NCBI GenBank assembly: GCA_963678705.1
Contig: OY783204.1
Span: 18,424,759-18,488,758, forward strand
Direction: 5' to 3'
DNA: 64,000 nt
From: Panorpa germanica
Lineage: Eukaryota > Arthropoda > Insecta > Mecoptera > Panorpidae
Every line of letters starts with the position of its first letter. Position 1 is the first letter of the stretch. Shown here piece after piece: positions 1-11,289 of this stretch. Under the pieces are notes generated by a model. That model did not search any database and had not been told where the DNA came from. It was given only the letters and a program-made list of their open reading frames with translations. A program made the position numbers and the translations under genes.

Positions 1-273
1 TATTTAATAAATACGAGTAATTATTATTTTTGAAATAATTAACGTTTAATAATATATGATACTAATTAGAGTAATTATAATTAAAGTATCATAATTAAAT
101 ATACATTAGAAGTAATAAACGAGTCAACTAAAGTCGATGTTATGTGTTTGTTTATTTGTTTTGCGTTATTTGTGCTGTGTGTGCTAATCAGTAAATGAAC
201 GTCAAAAATGTGAGGATAGGACCTCCCACAGCGTTTCATAGTTAAATGATTTCCTAGGTCAGATGCCGGAGTC
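1..273. other. AT-rich DNA, no gene seen
   Basis: Plain AT-rich sequence. I see no coding region, RNA gene or repeat partner elsewhere in the window. Confidence 0.5.
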
Positions 274-310
274 GCTTATAAGAACGTTCAGGAAGTTGGC
301 AGTCTGTTCC

Positions 311-345
311 AACCATAGAGATATAAGTCTTATATCTCTATGGTT
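311..345. repeat. Perfect 35-bp palindrome (17+1+17)
   Basis: The arms AACCATAGAGATATAAG (311-327) and CTTATATCTCTATGGTT (329-345) are perfect complements around a single T at 328. The palindrome interrupts the left arm of the surrounding inverted pair; the right arm lacks it. It could form a cruciform or RNA hairpin. Perfect arms in otherwise diverged DNA suggest a recent origin. Confidence 0.85.
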
Positions 346-650
346 CCAGCAGTCTGAATGATACTAGAAGTTTTATAATAGGTGTTTTGCTACTGCACAG
401 CACAATGCGACTTAGTACCGCATTGACTCGGATTAATCGGATTATTATTAATTGCAGCATATTATAAATTTAATTTTACTTTCAATTTTATTTAAGAAAA
501 TATTTTTATGGTTTAAATAAAATAAGTATTATTATTAAAGGTATTAAATCATTTCATACAATGGTATTGCAAATAGTAATCAATACAATTTTCAACAAAA
601 TCAGGAATTTCTACAATTTCTACATTTTATACTAATTAGTTGTTATCAAT

Positions 651-913
651 GGGCGAGAGCATTGATGCTTGACGCCGACTGCTGTGTCTTCGGGTTCGAT
701 CCCCCGACCAGATATATATTTTCTGGGTTTGGTTATTATGAACTTATATTGATTATGGTCATACATAATCGTACAGTTATTAGGCAGTGGTGTAGCCCAC
801 ATATATGAGGCCACGACACCATAAATACTGCCAACATTGAAGGAGGTCGTCGGTGATAGGACTCAGCATCGGAAATAGGCCGACGTTAAATAAATAAAAA
901 AAAAAAAAAAAAA
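651..913 (+). mobile_element. SINE with tRNA-like B box, complete with poly(A) and 13-bp TSD
   Basis: The body starts GGGCGAGAGCATTGATGC and has a good RNA polymerase III B box, GGTTCGATCCC, near 692-703. It ends GGCCGACGTTAAATAAATA plus a long A run. It is flanked by a perfect 13-bp duplication, AGTTGTTATCAAT, at 638-650 and 914-926, the mark of LINE-driven retroposition. Other minus-strand copies or pieces lie near 36790-36911 (inside the gypsy element), 47328-47520, 49345-49470 and 50340-50415. I see no convincing A box, so tRNA ancestry is inferred from the B box. The perfect TSD points to a young insertion. Confidence 0.85.
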
Positions 914-1016
914 AGTTGTTATCAATTGTGCACATTATGCATGAGTAGAACTTTTTAAAGTGCTGAATTGTTTTAACATCACTTAGCTCATAACTTTTCT
1001 TATATTAATGAATTAA

Positions 1017-1795
1017 GGAGGTACAGGACGTACCGTCAATGGAAAAAGTTTATCTCTCGGTAATACAAATTGCAAAATATGAAGTACATGAGGGACGAGC
1101 AAATATTAGGACTGCACCTTTGAAAATGAATTTTTCAATTCCCTATTAAACTGCTTTTTGCTTGTTAAAATGATTTTTTTATGCATATAATAGTTTAATA
1201 AATTAAAAATTACCTATAATTAATATCAAATTTATATTAATTCAATTTAAATACAAATTAAATATTTTGAAAAAGGAATAATAAATTTGGCAACGCAGTA
1301 AATTTATGTGTGTTAACGTATGCGTGATTTCGTTCTTCGACAAATAAATTGTTATATTTTGTATAATATTTAATCTGATTTTGAATTTTCCGCTCAAATT
1401 GGCATTTGCAACGTTGCCAGCTTATAACCTACATTTACTGTTTCTTACTGGTTTTATTTAACTATTTTCGTATATAGGAATCCTTTTGATAATTTTGCAA
1501 TAGTTACAGAAAAGATTCTTTTATATACACTTAGTTTTTGAAAGCCGTGTCACCATTTTTTAAGACCATTTTGTAATAGTTAAAAGTTAAAAGAGAGGTA
1601 ATTTTTAATTTATTAAACTATTATATGCATAAAAAATCAATTTAACTAGCAAATAGCAGTTTAATAGGGAATTGAAAAATTCATTTTCAAAGGTACAGTC
1701 CTAATATTTGCTCTAGTCCCTCATGTACTTCGTATTTTGCATTTCGTATTACCGAGAGATAAACTTTTTGCATTGATGGTACGTCCTGTACCTCC
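1017..1795. mobile_element. TTAA-flanked nonautonomous element, GGAGGTACAGGACG ends (copy 1)
   Basis: The element begins GGAGGTACAGGACGTACC and ends GGTACGTCCTGTACCTCC. It is flanked on both sides by TTAA (1013-1016 and 1796-1799). The inverted ends extend for roughly 200 bp. A second full copy lies inverted at 59757-60469. TTAA target duplication is known for piggyBac and Kolobok transposons; the ends do not match the usual piggyBac CCC start, so the superfamily is open. No transposase is seen. Confidence 0.8.
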
Positions 1796-2130
1796 TTAAA
1801 CTAATAATGCACAAACTAATCAGTGATAAAGCCGTATACTTCTAAATATAATTCCAAATTTGGGAGAAATTTATAAATAGAAACGGTCTTAATTTTTTGA
1901 CCAACACAAATACAACCGGTTAAAAGTAAAACCGTAAAGTATCACTGCTTTAAATTGTCTTTTACATAGTTACACTCTATATTTAAGACAATATATACGA
2001 TAATTAATAGCAAACCTTTCTTTTGGACTAATTAATATAAGGTTTTGATCACAATTTAGTCATTTCTACACCACTAGTTTCGATCGGACTGCTGGAGTGG
2101 ACTGCTAACTTCCTGAACGTTTATATAAGC

Positions 2131-3005
2131 TTTCCACCCACTGATTTATAATGTGCATATGCTTTAAATCGTAATTACTCTCAGAATAATTTCACTTAGT
2201 TTTTAAATATATAATAAGGGGTCCAAAGTGATTCCATGATCATGTATTTTGTATAATTATTGTAAGCGTCTCTACCTCTAGTTATCGATCAACAATGTCT
2301 GGTAGACAACAAGACGTTGCTTCTAAGTTGCTTGTACTCAGTTGACTTTTACGACGTTAGAACATAAATATTTTGTTAATTTATTCAAGTAATATATAAT
2401 CGTGACATCAACGTTTAATCCGTAAAATAATATCAACATATAAATGTGTTTTTAATGTTTCAAAATTATAAAAACTTATAAATAAACTGAATGTCGTTAA
2501 ACTAAAATTAAAAGTAAAAATGTATACGTGTGTATAAAACAAAATTGTATAACAAATTAAAATAGATTGTATAGGTTGATTTGTTTGTATGTTGTTGCAT
2601 CACATAGATGACGCTGATTGGCGTGTTACGAAATCAGTTTCATTGTCATAGGTACAATGTTACGTACGGACAATGGAGCAGAACTACAAAGATGCAACGC
2701 TGTAAATATTAATTGTCTTTTTTTATTTAATGTATTTAACGTCGACATGGTGTTAACGTCGTCGTGTGGTGTTGGCGGCCTCATATATGTGTATGTGGAT
2801 GTGTAAACGAGTATATTTGTACATAAATGTCATAATAAGAGACCAACCGTGCATATTGTACAGGTAGCAATTTTACCTGAATTTAAATTTAAATTTTCGT
2901 GGTGGAACATACCTCAAATCAGCCGCCATATTGAAAATAAAGAAGTTATCAATTTTTTTGTTTATCTGGAAAAGTGTAACTTCCACAAAAATTTCCATCG
3001 GCTTT
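2131..3005. other. AT-rich DNA, no gene seen
   Basis: I see only short open frames of the kind expected by chance in AT-rich DNA, with no recognisable domain or repeat. Confidence 0.4.
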
Positions 3006-3230
3006 TTTTTGTATATAATAACATCACCAAGTATACCCTGCGACCGAGAAACAGAGTCGCTGAAAACGTGCTCAAAACCAGTTTAGTTTCGTTCGTGCCG
3101 TGTGTTCTCTCTCACTGGTATACACGTTCGTTACCTCACTGACAGCACAGTTGCATTCTCATTCGGTTCAAGCAGATTCGGGGTTAAGGTTTGCAACAAG
3201 TCGCCCCGTGTGCGGAGGACATTAGTCAAT
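3006..3230 (+). repeat. Dispersed repeat, partner at 56700-57000
   Basis: The part around 3035-3130 (AACAGAGTCGCTGAAAACGT, then CGTTCGTGCCGTGTGTTCTC) recurs in inverted orientation at 56705-56815. The following GTGTGCGGAGGACATTAG (about 3208-3226) recurs in direct orientation near 56971-56990. The mixed orientation suggests an internally rearranged element. The rule CTAAG(G)CCCTCCGCACACG at its edge could be a TIR, but I see no matching second end. Confidence 0.5.
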
Positions 3231-3310
3231 CTATAAAACTATAATGCTGGCAGTTCACTTTATCCGAGACAGGAGAGATCAAGCCCACCAAGATCACGAA
3301 TCACTTACTT

Positions 3311-3311
<1 letters not shown>

Positions 3312-3369
<58 letters not shown>
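3312..3369. repeat. (CT)29 microsatellite
   Basis: An uninterrupted CT dinucleotide run of 58 bases. It creates spurious open frames of alternating Arg-Glu or Leu-Ser on both strands. Confidence 0.98.
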
Positions 3370-3373
<4 letters not shown>

Positions 3374-5100
3374 ATGTATCACCCAAGTGACATTGAGCGA
3401 GCCAAAGTCGAGAGTGAACTTGTCCAATAGAGGTCTCAACATATCGACAAATGTCTCGCCGAGAGTGAACTGCCGGCATAAAGGACATTGTGCCATAACT
3501 TTCTTCGAGGAGTTGCACTTCACATAGCAAGAACGCTTGCGCATTATCGGTTTAAGTGGTGCAATATTCAAAATATGAAATACGGATATTATATCTTTTT
3601 AATGAAATAAATCAATTCTGTGTAAAATACGTTTTGACATATGGTAAACACAACATTTCGAAATAAATACTAATAATACACAACTAGCAGCAATAGATAC
3701 CTGGTGATGACACTTCATGTAAATTTACAAGATTCACCGTTACAATACAAATGACTAGTACACGATTATTTAATTATTACGCTTTCATCCGCGTAATTTA
3801 GAAATCAGCAACCAGATCATAATTCATCCGGCGGTGCGGGTGAGGGAGATTTGATGTTTGAACGGAATTTGTGATGTGGTTTTGTTCGGAATTCAGATAA
3901 ACAATGGTATTTCGAATTAGCATGCATTGTGATACCTCATTCCTCGATGTCTCTGGTAACACACCGCACAAGACCATGGAGCATGGAGTTGTTCGATATG
4001 GCAAGGCACGGCCGTGGTACTGACAGTGGCAGTGAACAAACAAAGAGTTGTAAATTAATTCGAGAAACAAAACATTTCGCTGCTCCAAACCATTCACAAC
4101 TCATGTTAAAACACAACCAAGAAGAAAGAGGAGGAGGATCTGTGCTTTATTTTATACAATTTATGTGTTTGGGTTTATGCGGAGAACGCAGAACACCCAA
4201 AATACTTACAAAACTTGAAATACAAAACAATGGAGGCAAGAATTCCAAGAAGACTTATCGAAAGTATTGAACAGTTTAGAAATGAAAAGAGTGTGTATGT
4301 GTGAGAATCCTAAAATATAATCAGTGACGCAAATACTGTTATATATTCACATAAATTACAGCTAGGAATTACCTGTTCGATTCTATTATTAAACACACAA
4401 TAATTAGTCTGTTCTAAATTCATATTCTAAGTTTATATTCTAAATAAAATAAAATACAAAGATGAGAACAGACAAACTGTATTTCTTTGAAAAAGAAAGA
4501 ACCTAATGCTACTCTGAGAAATAGCCTTCTGCAATATTGGTCGGAGCACACCACCCCTCTTCCCCTGCCGTTGTTGTTCATAATAAAAGAATATTTTTGA
4601 TGTAAAATTTGTATATCAGCATGCTTTCTATTCTTGACCCTTCCGGTTACAACAACTGAAAAAAGTTTTTTGAAATTAAAACTGATAAAAAATTATCTAA
4701 GAACTTCTACGAGTATGGGACACGAAAGGCTGTCAGACTTGTCACTAAGCCTAATGCCTGATAAGGCAAGTTTCAGTAATCTATTTGGCTTATATGTATT
4801 TCTTTTATAATGTTTAATTATTTTCAATTAACTGAATGACCTTTCTATATTAACAGCAATGTCAGCAACAAAATTATTGCAGTGTATATTTCAGAAAACT
4901 CGCTTTCCAAGTAATCACACTTTCCTAGAAGTAATTTTATATAAATTCTAAACAGTTTACTTGTCCACGTGACGAAAACACGTGGCGGGTTCATGCGAAT
5001 TGCCATGCCGTAGCTGCGGCACTGTCTATAATAATAAAATCGGTGCCAAACGATGCTACAGAGCTAAGTGTGTTCAACGTTCACGTTGGAAGACATTCGG
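3370..5100. other. AT-rich DNA, no gene seen
   Basis: Two chance-length open frames cover 3798-4270 on opposite strands; neither shows a known domain, signal peptide or compositional signal. Nothing else is supportable. Confidence 0.4.
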
Positions 5101-5104
5101 ACTG

Positions 5105-5380
5105 TCAAAAGGGATTTTTCTACCCCCACCACACATTTGATGCACATGTCATGCACTACTGCACGAATCGTTCAACAAGGGAAGGTTTTATACTTGAAAG
5201 TTTCTTTATTTACTTGAAAGTTTTTGTTAAACAGTGTCAGTGTCAATAATATCAACAAATTAATAAAATAAATAAATCATTTGGAGCAAACATTCGTTCC
5301 ACCGTGTAGTAGGAAACTTGCCATGTCAATCTTCCAATATTTGAGTAACACGTTGGAGGCAAGCATTTGAATGGAAAGTT
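5105..5380 (+). repeat. Dispersed repeat of about 260 bp, partner at 45770-46031
   Basis: This is a direct copy of 45770-46031. It runs from TTTTTCTACCCCC through GCACGAATCGTTCAACA, a long shared central block and ATAAATAAATCATT to CTTCCAATATTTGA. I saw no inverted ends or target duplication. The AATAAA-like A+T stretch near the middle resembles a polyadenylation region, so an LTR or LINE 3' end is possible. Identity is high but not perfect. Confidence 0.75.
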
Positions 5381-6370
5381 CATTGCATCGTTTGAAGCTT
5401 AAGAAGTTAGACATAAACTTTTGGTCTAAAACATTAAAAGTTTGAAGATCGCTATAGTTCATCCTATTCATAGATTTGGTGTAACAACGAAAAAAGAGCA
5501 AATTTATAAAATTGGATTGTTGCTTGAAAAAAATTCAATACGTAATTAAATTAATGTAGTTATTTACCCTGAATAGATAAAGTGCATTGCAATTTGTCGT
5601 GGATTGGTACTTTTGAAATAATTGACCTTCAAAGTGGACTGTATAGAAGCTAAGTCGATGACCCACGGGTAATTTCAAATTAAATAACATATATTCAAAG
5701 TATACAAAGGAGTCAAACACCCTGTTGCTCTATTAACACCTCTTACGCCATTCTCCTGCACTTTGTAACAAGTAGTTATGTTAAATTGAACCAAGCAACT
5801 TAAATGGACGTATTATTCTGAACAATACACCAATTGATTCAATACGAGTATGTGAAAAGAATTCAAAGAGTAAATTGGAAGAATTGTTGCTTAACTTGAA
5901 GATTTATGGATTCGTATTGTTGGCAATACTTTTGTTATACGTATTAAAATTTATTTTACTAGCAGACTAACAGTAAATGAATTCTATTGTATACTTTAAT
6001 CAAATGGATAGGTGTTTTTATAATGTAAATGTTTCAACTGGTTGGTGTTGCTGTTGGTAGCGTTGGAATACTGAACGAGAATAAATGGGTTCGATACGAT
6101 CTTTGTTTTTTTTACCTTTTATGGAATTGGGCTTGTTCTAGTGCTTGTGTTTTATTTGTAAATGTGTGGAACAATTTAGTAAAAGCTTTTCACAATCACA
6201 CAACTTTACAAAATGTTGGCAATCAAATAAATTTACTGGTTTATTTATTATATTGAATCATCAGTGTCAGTGGCAATATATACATTTTTAACAATTTCAT
6301 ATAATTTTACCAAAATTGTGACCAACCCAGAAGTGGGAGCACTGTTTGCACATGAATATTATAGAAATAC
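5381..6370. other. AT-rich DNA, no gene seen
   Basis: Short open frames only, with no recognisable protein or repeat. Confidence 0.35.
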
Positions 6371-7135
6371 TAGCTTTTACCCCCGTCGCAAGCGACGTCT
6401 GTTTTTTGTGTGTGGCTTGAATTTCATGTCAAAATTTAATTCCATTTTTAAACTGAAATAATAAATAAATTCGTCCTATATTAATTTTACATATTATAAC
6501 AATTAATTTTTCATTCAAACTGACTAAGGAAATATATTTTTTATATCAAAATAAAAAATATTTTCAATTCATGCGTTATTTGACCAACTTTTTTTCAAAA
6601 TTTGGGATTTTTTTTCGATTAGTAAATAAGTTACCACGGTTAGCCTATATACAAAATTTCAACTTTCTAGCACAATTTTTACACTCGGAAATTACTGCCC
6701 CCCGTGCCCCAAAATAAAATTTTGAAATTTTGAATTTTTCTTTTATTAATAATACACTTAATTATTCTAAAATCTAGAATATGAACTTTCTCCAAAGTTT
6801 TCTACCAGGCCCCCGAATTTCTTCAACCCCCCCTTTTTCAATTTTTGAATTTCTAATTTTTGAGAAATGTCAGCATAAAATACCCTAATACACATGCGAA
6901 ATTTCAACTTTCTATCTTTTACGAATTAAAAGTAATACAGCAAAAAAGTCACACTTTTTTTCCAGTTTTTCCAAAATTACGGGTTTCCAGGAAATTCAGG
7001 GAAAAATCCGGAGACGCCAAAAGTCTTAAAAAAATTTTCTCTACAAAACAGGCAATTTTCAAAAACATTGACGAAGCCGTTTTCGCGCTGCCATACAAAA
7101 TTTGCTACCAAACATGTAAGAATATAAGATCTCTA
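6371..7135 (+). repeat. About 765-bp repeat, copy A (tandem)
   Basis: The unit starts CTAG(C/A)(T/G)TTTACCCCCGTCGCA, with a small GTCGCA/TGCGAC dyad, and ends CCATACAAAATT followed by TATAAG repeats. It is followed at once by copy B. Landmarks such as CTTTCTAGCACAATTTTTAC and CAGGAAATTCAGGGAAAAAT recur in all three copies. The open frame at 6860-7198 spans the A/B junction and is not preserved as coding, so I do not call a gene. Confidence 0.85.
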
Positions 7136-7909
7136 GAGTTTACCCCCGTCGCAATGCGACGTCCTTTGGTCGAGTATGATTTGAATCCAATAAAATAATT
7201 CGTAATTACATTTCATATTTAATTCTATTTTTAAATTGAAATAATAAATAAACTCGCCACACATATAAACTGACTAAAAAAATTTTTTTTTTTTTACAAA
7301 ATAAAAAATATTTTAAATTTGTTCGTTATTTGACCAACTTTTTTTCAAAATTTGGGAATTTTTTTTTCGATTCGTAAATTAGGTACCAAAGTTAGCCTAT
7401 ATAAAAAATTTCAACTTTCTAGCACAATTTTTACACTCGGAAATTACTGCCCCCCGTGCCCCCAAATAAAATTTTGAAATTTTGAATTTTTTTTTATTAA
7501 TAATATACTTAATTATTCTAGAATCCAGAATATGAACTTTCTCCAAAGTTTCCTAACGGGCCCCCGAATTTCATCAGCCCCCCCTTTTTCAATTTTTGAA
7601 TTTCTAATTTTTGAGAAATGTCAGCATTGAATACCTTAATACACATGCAAAATTTCAACTTTCTATCTTTTACGAATTAAAAGTAATACAGCAAAAAAGG
7701 AATCACTTTTTTTCCAGATTTTCCAAAATTACGGGTTTCCAGGAAATTCAGGGAAAAATCCGGGGACGCCAAAAGTCTTAGAATTTTTTTCTCTACGAAA
7801 TAGGAAATTTACAAAAAGATCGCCGGAGCCGTTTTCGCGCTGCCATACAAAATTCAGTACCAAACATATAAACATATAAGAATATAAGAATATAAGAATT
7901 ATAGAAATA
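7136..7909 (+). repeat. About 765-bp repeat, copy B (tandem)
   Basis: Head-to-tail second copy of the unit in 6371-7135; a third copy lies alone at 22551-23245. Its 3' tail of TATAAGAATATAAG repeats runs into the target site of the LINE inserted at 7925. Confidence 0.85.
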
Positions 7910-7924
7910 TTATATCTATTTACA

Positions 7925-8685
7925 TTATTATTATTACTATTTTATTTAATGTTTTTGCCATTTGGCACTACATTCTTGTGCCTTAACTCATTTATATACA
8001 TGTCATGGTGCTTAATTCAATTTTGATCCTTATTAAATCTAAACATTTTCATTTTTTTCAAACGAAAAAAAAATATATATATTAAATTCCTTATAAAAAT
8101 AAAAACAAAACTGCTACTGCTACTGCTTCGCTCCTCCTGCTACTCTCCCTCATGTTTCTACTCTGTCATTCCTTCTCTTTCCTATTTTTTTTTCTCTATC
8201 TCCGCCATTCACCTCTTCCTTTCACTTTCGGCATTACATTCTTCTGCTTTAAAAAGATTTAAAAAGCTTCAGCCTTCCTTCTTCTTATTATTTCTGCCAT
8301 CCATCTGTTCCCTTCCTTGCCCCCTCACTCCCTACCTTTTCCTTACAATCAAACTTAATGTGCTCCAGTGTTTCGTCCTCCGTTCCGCACACTCTACACA
8401 TTGTTTCCTCACTACTTTCCCAGTATCTGTTTCTTTTTTCCTCATTTCCCAATCTAAACCTTGCTGTCCTTATGTTTTTTATGTCTTTTTCTATTAAGTA
8501 CTGAGGTATATTACTCTCCCAAATCCTTTTATATCTTGTATTGTAATTGCTTTTCTCGATTTTTCCCATTCTTTCCTGTTGTTGTATTTCTTTATCCCTT
8601 CTTCTTAGCTCCTCTTCCACACTTGCGCCTCCTTTCTTCTCCTCTCTGCCTCCTCGATCGCCATTCCATTCCTTTCAAAATACTC
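7925..8685 (-). mobile_element. 5'-truncated non-LTR retrotransposon, 15-bp TSD
   Basis: The 15-bp sequence TTATATCTATTTACA flanks the insert at 7910-7924 and 8686-8700. In element orientation the 5' end is in ORF2, followed by a 3' untranslated region ending GGCAAAAACATTAAATAAA and TAA-type repeats. The truncated 5' end plus long TSD is typical of target-primed reverse transcription. A second, more decayed copy is on the plus strand at about 39905-40465. TAA-type tails are known in the I clade, but R1 or Outcast-like ancestry is also possible. Confidence 0.85.
8288..8674 (-). pseudogene. C-terminus of LINE ORF2 with CCHC motif
   Basis: Open from 8674 to the stop at 8288, about 128 codons with no initiator of its own. 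It encodes the C-terminal tail of a non-LTR ORF2 protein: a charged basic region, then ARFRLGNE, RYWES, and the terminal zinc knuckle CRVCGTEDETLEHIKFDC (C-x2-C-x8-H-x4-C). The knuckle follows the reverse transcriptase domain in many insect LINEs and is thought to bind nucleic acid. The endonuclease and RT domains are lost by 5' truncation, so the copy is dead. The second copy (40160s) keeps ETLEHIKYD but lost the final Cys. Confidence 0.8.
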
Positions 8686-8700
8686 TTATATCTATTTACA

Positions 8701-9454
8701 AATAAATGACATGTTACATACATACAACCCTGAGACAACTCTGGACTTGTATAGACTTTATCTTATCGCCAGTCGATGTGGCATTGTTCTTTGTTTCTGA
8801 GACCTAGGTAACCTGACTTTGGTCCTGGCCTAAGCCTGAGTCAATCTCAGCCTGAAATATTCTTTATATAACAGTAAATAGAGTTACCTAATCTTGCAAT
8901 ATATACAGTCTTATATTTGGTAATAAATAATATTACGTTTTATAATATTGATATATTATGCAATTGGTATATGTACAATTATAAATGGTCGAACACATTT
9001 TTCAACTCACTTCGAACAACTGAAATCAAGAAGACAGCATTCACTGTGAAATTGGTATATTTTCTTATTTCATTGAGTATGTTGTCTTTTCCTATTTTGT
9101 CTATTTTTGCAGCCTATGATAACATGTGTAACATGAGTGTGTTTTGTTCTCAATAAAGGCAGTTTGTGACTCTTAAGATATTTATTTTGTGTGAAGGACC
9201 GGTTAGTATTCCATATAATTGTAATAAACTTTCTTTTTCTGTAGTAAATGTTCTAAAATTAGGTTGGTCGCTAAAATAAACATTAATCCATTTCTGAGTA
9301 AAGTAGATAACATTATTTGGCATACCATGTATGTACAGTGCCTGATTAAACCTTACGTTGACTAATAAAGCTAAAGGGTGCCCCAGTTATTAGTAAAAAT
9401 TAATTGGAAATGTGTGATTTTTAACATTACTGAATAAAATTTGGAGGATAAATT
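8701..9454. other. AT-rich DNA, no gene seen
   Basis: No recognisable gene. An open frame at 8917-9156 has no domain and looks like chance. Confidence 0.35.
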
Positions 9455-9720
9455 AATTTAGTGATAAGTTATGTCAATAATTACTTTAACATTCATTTAA
9501 TAATAATTAATTCCAATTCAATCGAATATGTGTATCGGCAAGTGTCCCTCCAAGCCGTGTCCAGAATCTTAAAAGGACGTAGTATCTGTTCTCCATTCTA
9601 CGTTCCTCATAGACCACAAATCGTCTACTCCCTCAATGGATCGTTTGTAGTGGAAGGTGAAATCACCTTCTAGCTTGCCTTGAAGTCACAGAGATGTACT
9701 GGACGTATTCATAGAGCCAA
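9455..9720 (+). mobile_element. Degenerate LTR-like relic
   Basis: Shares an ordered set of short blocks with the solo LTR at 38985-39262: AACATTCATTTA, TTCCAAT.. ATCGAATATGT, GATGTACT, ATTC.TAG.GCCAAAT. A third relative is at 63726-64000. The similarity is low and the ends are not sharp. I infer an old LTR of the same family. Confidence 0.45.
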
Positions 9721-10838
9721 ATGTCTCTGTTCTACGATAAAATGAGGTTCATTTTCATTTAGGATCCAAGCGAGGGTCATATAATATCATTTAGGATTAG
9801 GATTTAGGACGAGGTTCACTTTACTACTTTTAGGACGAAAAGATTAGCAAAGTTTCCTTTTAGGATCAGGATAGGTCTAAAATTTCGACTCGGGCTGTCC
9901 TACACCTTCTATTATATCATTAATTCAAAATGTTTTCAAAAGCCTTATCTAATTCACTGAAATGGGAGCAAACGTTGAATTAAATGCTCGTTTATATAGG
10001 TAATAATTTTAAAACACAAATGTTGACTAAACATTTTTATATTCAGTTATAATTGAGCCGTTCAAAAACTAATGCAGTTAAGTTAATTTTTTGATAGTTT
10101 TTAATTTATGGATTAAATAATTTTATTTTCAGTTATTCAACGATTTACTCATTTTTTTATAACTTCTGAATATAATTTTTTATTATATATTAAACAAACA
10201 TTTATTTTCTCAATTTATTTTTATGGACTCAACCGCATTGACTTCTGAGTGACTTAATTATTAATTAGACCTCAATAACAAATAAATGTTTAAATATTTT
10301 TTAATACGTATTTTATGTCAGACTTAATGGCATGTTTTAATAATCGTATTCAAATAAATTCCACAATTTATGATAAAGGCTAATGCTAAGAATTATTTTA
10401 ATCGATTTAATCCGGTTGTAGTAGTACTAACTTACACACGCAATACAAGTAGACTACAAAAAACAAGCTAATAAACCAATGACAACATGTAACAAAAATA
10501 ACTAAAAAAATATCAACAGGATCGCAAGGAATCCTTCGCGACAATAAAATCTGATTCATCTTGTCATTTGAAACAAGAGCGCACATTCTATGCAAACGTA
10601 GAACTATTGTAACTATTTAAGTAGCGAAGAGGTTCAAAAGAGCGCCGACAACGCATGAACAAAGTGACTAACGATGTTGAAATGCCATTAAAATAATTGT
10701 TCCACTATACTACCAAGAAAGTACTTAACATAATTCATAGATTTGTTTCGAGAAGTAATTTATGTTCTTGGGATTAATTCGCATCGTTTTTATAATTATT
10801 TAAGTTAAGAAACAAATATTAGCAGGTAGTAAATCTAA
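9721..10838. other. AT-rich DNA, no gene seen
   Basis: A cluster of TTAGGA/GGATTTAGGA-like words at about 9760-9870 is locally repetitive but not a regular telomeric array. Nothing else is recognised. Confidence 0.35.
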
Positions 10839-11286
10839 TGCCGGTTTGACACCAGAGAGACAAAACAACAAAACACGAACAAAAACTGTTTTTCTGAACA
10901 AAAACACTAATATTTACACCAAAGAGATAGTTCTTAAAACATTTTTGTCTTCAAAAACTGTTTTAGTAAACAAAACACATTCCTATCTGGATTTGGTTTA
11001 TCATTTGGCTAGCAACTAGTTCCAAGAGCAGTTATAAATAAGTGCAGAATGCAGTGGACAGAAGAAAGGACCAGCAATTTAATAGAAATGTATTGCCAGC
11101 ACAATAATTTGTGGGATACTAAATTTTTATTGGAGACACAGAAAATTACTTAAAACAGAACCAGTATGTTCGATGTGAACAGTCTGTTTTCGAAAAACAG
11201 AACTGTTTTAAAATAAAATAAGTCATGTTTTTCTTTTGTTTTTTGGAAACTGTTTTCAAAAGTGTCTCTTTGGTGTAAAACCGGCA
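10839..11286 (+). mobile_element. PIF/Harbinger-like nonautonomous element, TAA TSD (copy 1)
   Basis: Starts TGCCGGTTTGACACCAGAGA and ends (reverse complement) TGCCGGTTTTACACCAAAGA, about 25-bp inverted ends, with TAA on both sides (10836-10838, 11287-11289). A 3-bp TWA duplication is the Harbinger hallmark. The interior holds a MADF-like coding remnant at 11049-11153. Related copies are at 21378-21755 and 27300-27695. No transposase lies inside. Confidence 0.8.
11049..11153 (+). pseudogene. MADF-like DNA-binding domain remnant in a Harbinger MITE
   Basis: A 34-codon frame begins MQWTEERTSNLIEMY and continues CQHNNLWDTKF. This is the start pattern of MADF or Myb/SANT-like domains (W.xE..xxLIExYxxxxxLWDxK). 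Harbinger transposons usually carry such a DNA-binding protein besides the transposase. The frame stops after about a third of a normal domain. The copy at 27509 has a small deletion that shifts the frame after LIEI. It is a relic, not a functional gene. Confidence 0.65.
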
Positions 11287-11289
11287 TAA

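Larger units (their letters stand above)
274..2130. mobile_element. Old element with long diverged inverted ends, host of nested insertions
   Basis: The left arm (274-310 plus 346-366) and the right arm (2074-2130, reverse complement) share GCTTATAAG/GCTTATATA, then AACGTTCAGGAAGTT(G/A)GCAGTC, a CC-rich step, AGCAGTC(T/C)GA and ACTAG. Once a 35-bp palindrome in the left arm is removed, both arms are about 57 bp. Inside lie a SINE (651-913) and a TTAA element (1017-1795), so this frame is older than both. I found no clear target-site duplication and no transposase. The superfamily is unknown. It could instead be a chance inverted duplication. Confidence 0.5.

Noticed and set aside
651..715. 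Possible tRNA gene because of GGTTCGATCCC
   Set aside because: There is no acceptor stem or anticodon arm. The sequence continues into a 263-bp SINE with A tail and TSD.
3294..3571. Open frames of alternating Arg-Glu or Leu-Ser repeats
   Set aside because: They are translations of the (CT)29 microsatellite in different frames, with no supporting coding signal.
3798..4270. Overlapping frames of 99 and 113 codons on opposite strands
   Set aside because: No domain or signal, and the two overlap antisense. The lengths are possible by chance in a window of this size.
6860..7198. 112-codon frame on the plus strand
   Set aside because: It crosses the junction of two tandem repeat copies and is broken in the other copies, so it is not under coding constraint.
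9760..9870. TTAGGA words suggesting an insect telomeric (TTAGG)n tract
   Set aside because: Words are irregular and interrupted. There is no run of exact TTAGG units.
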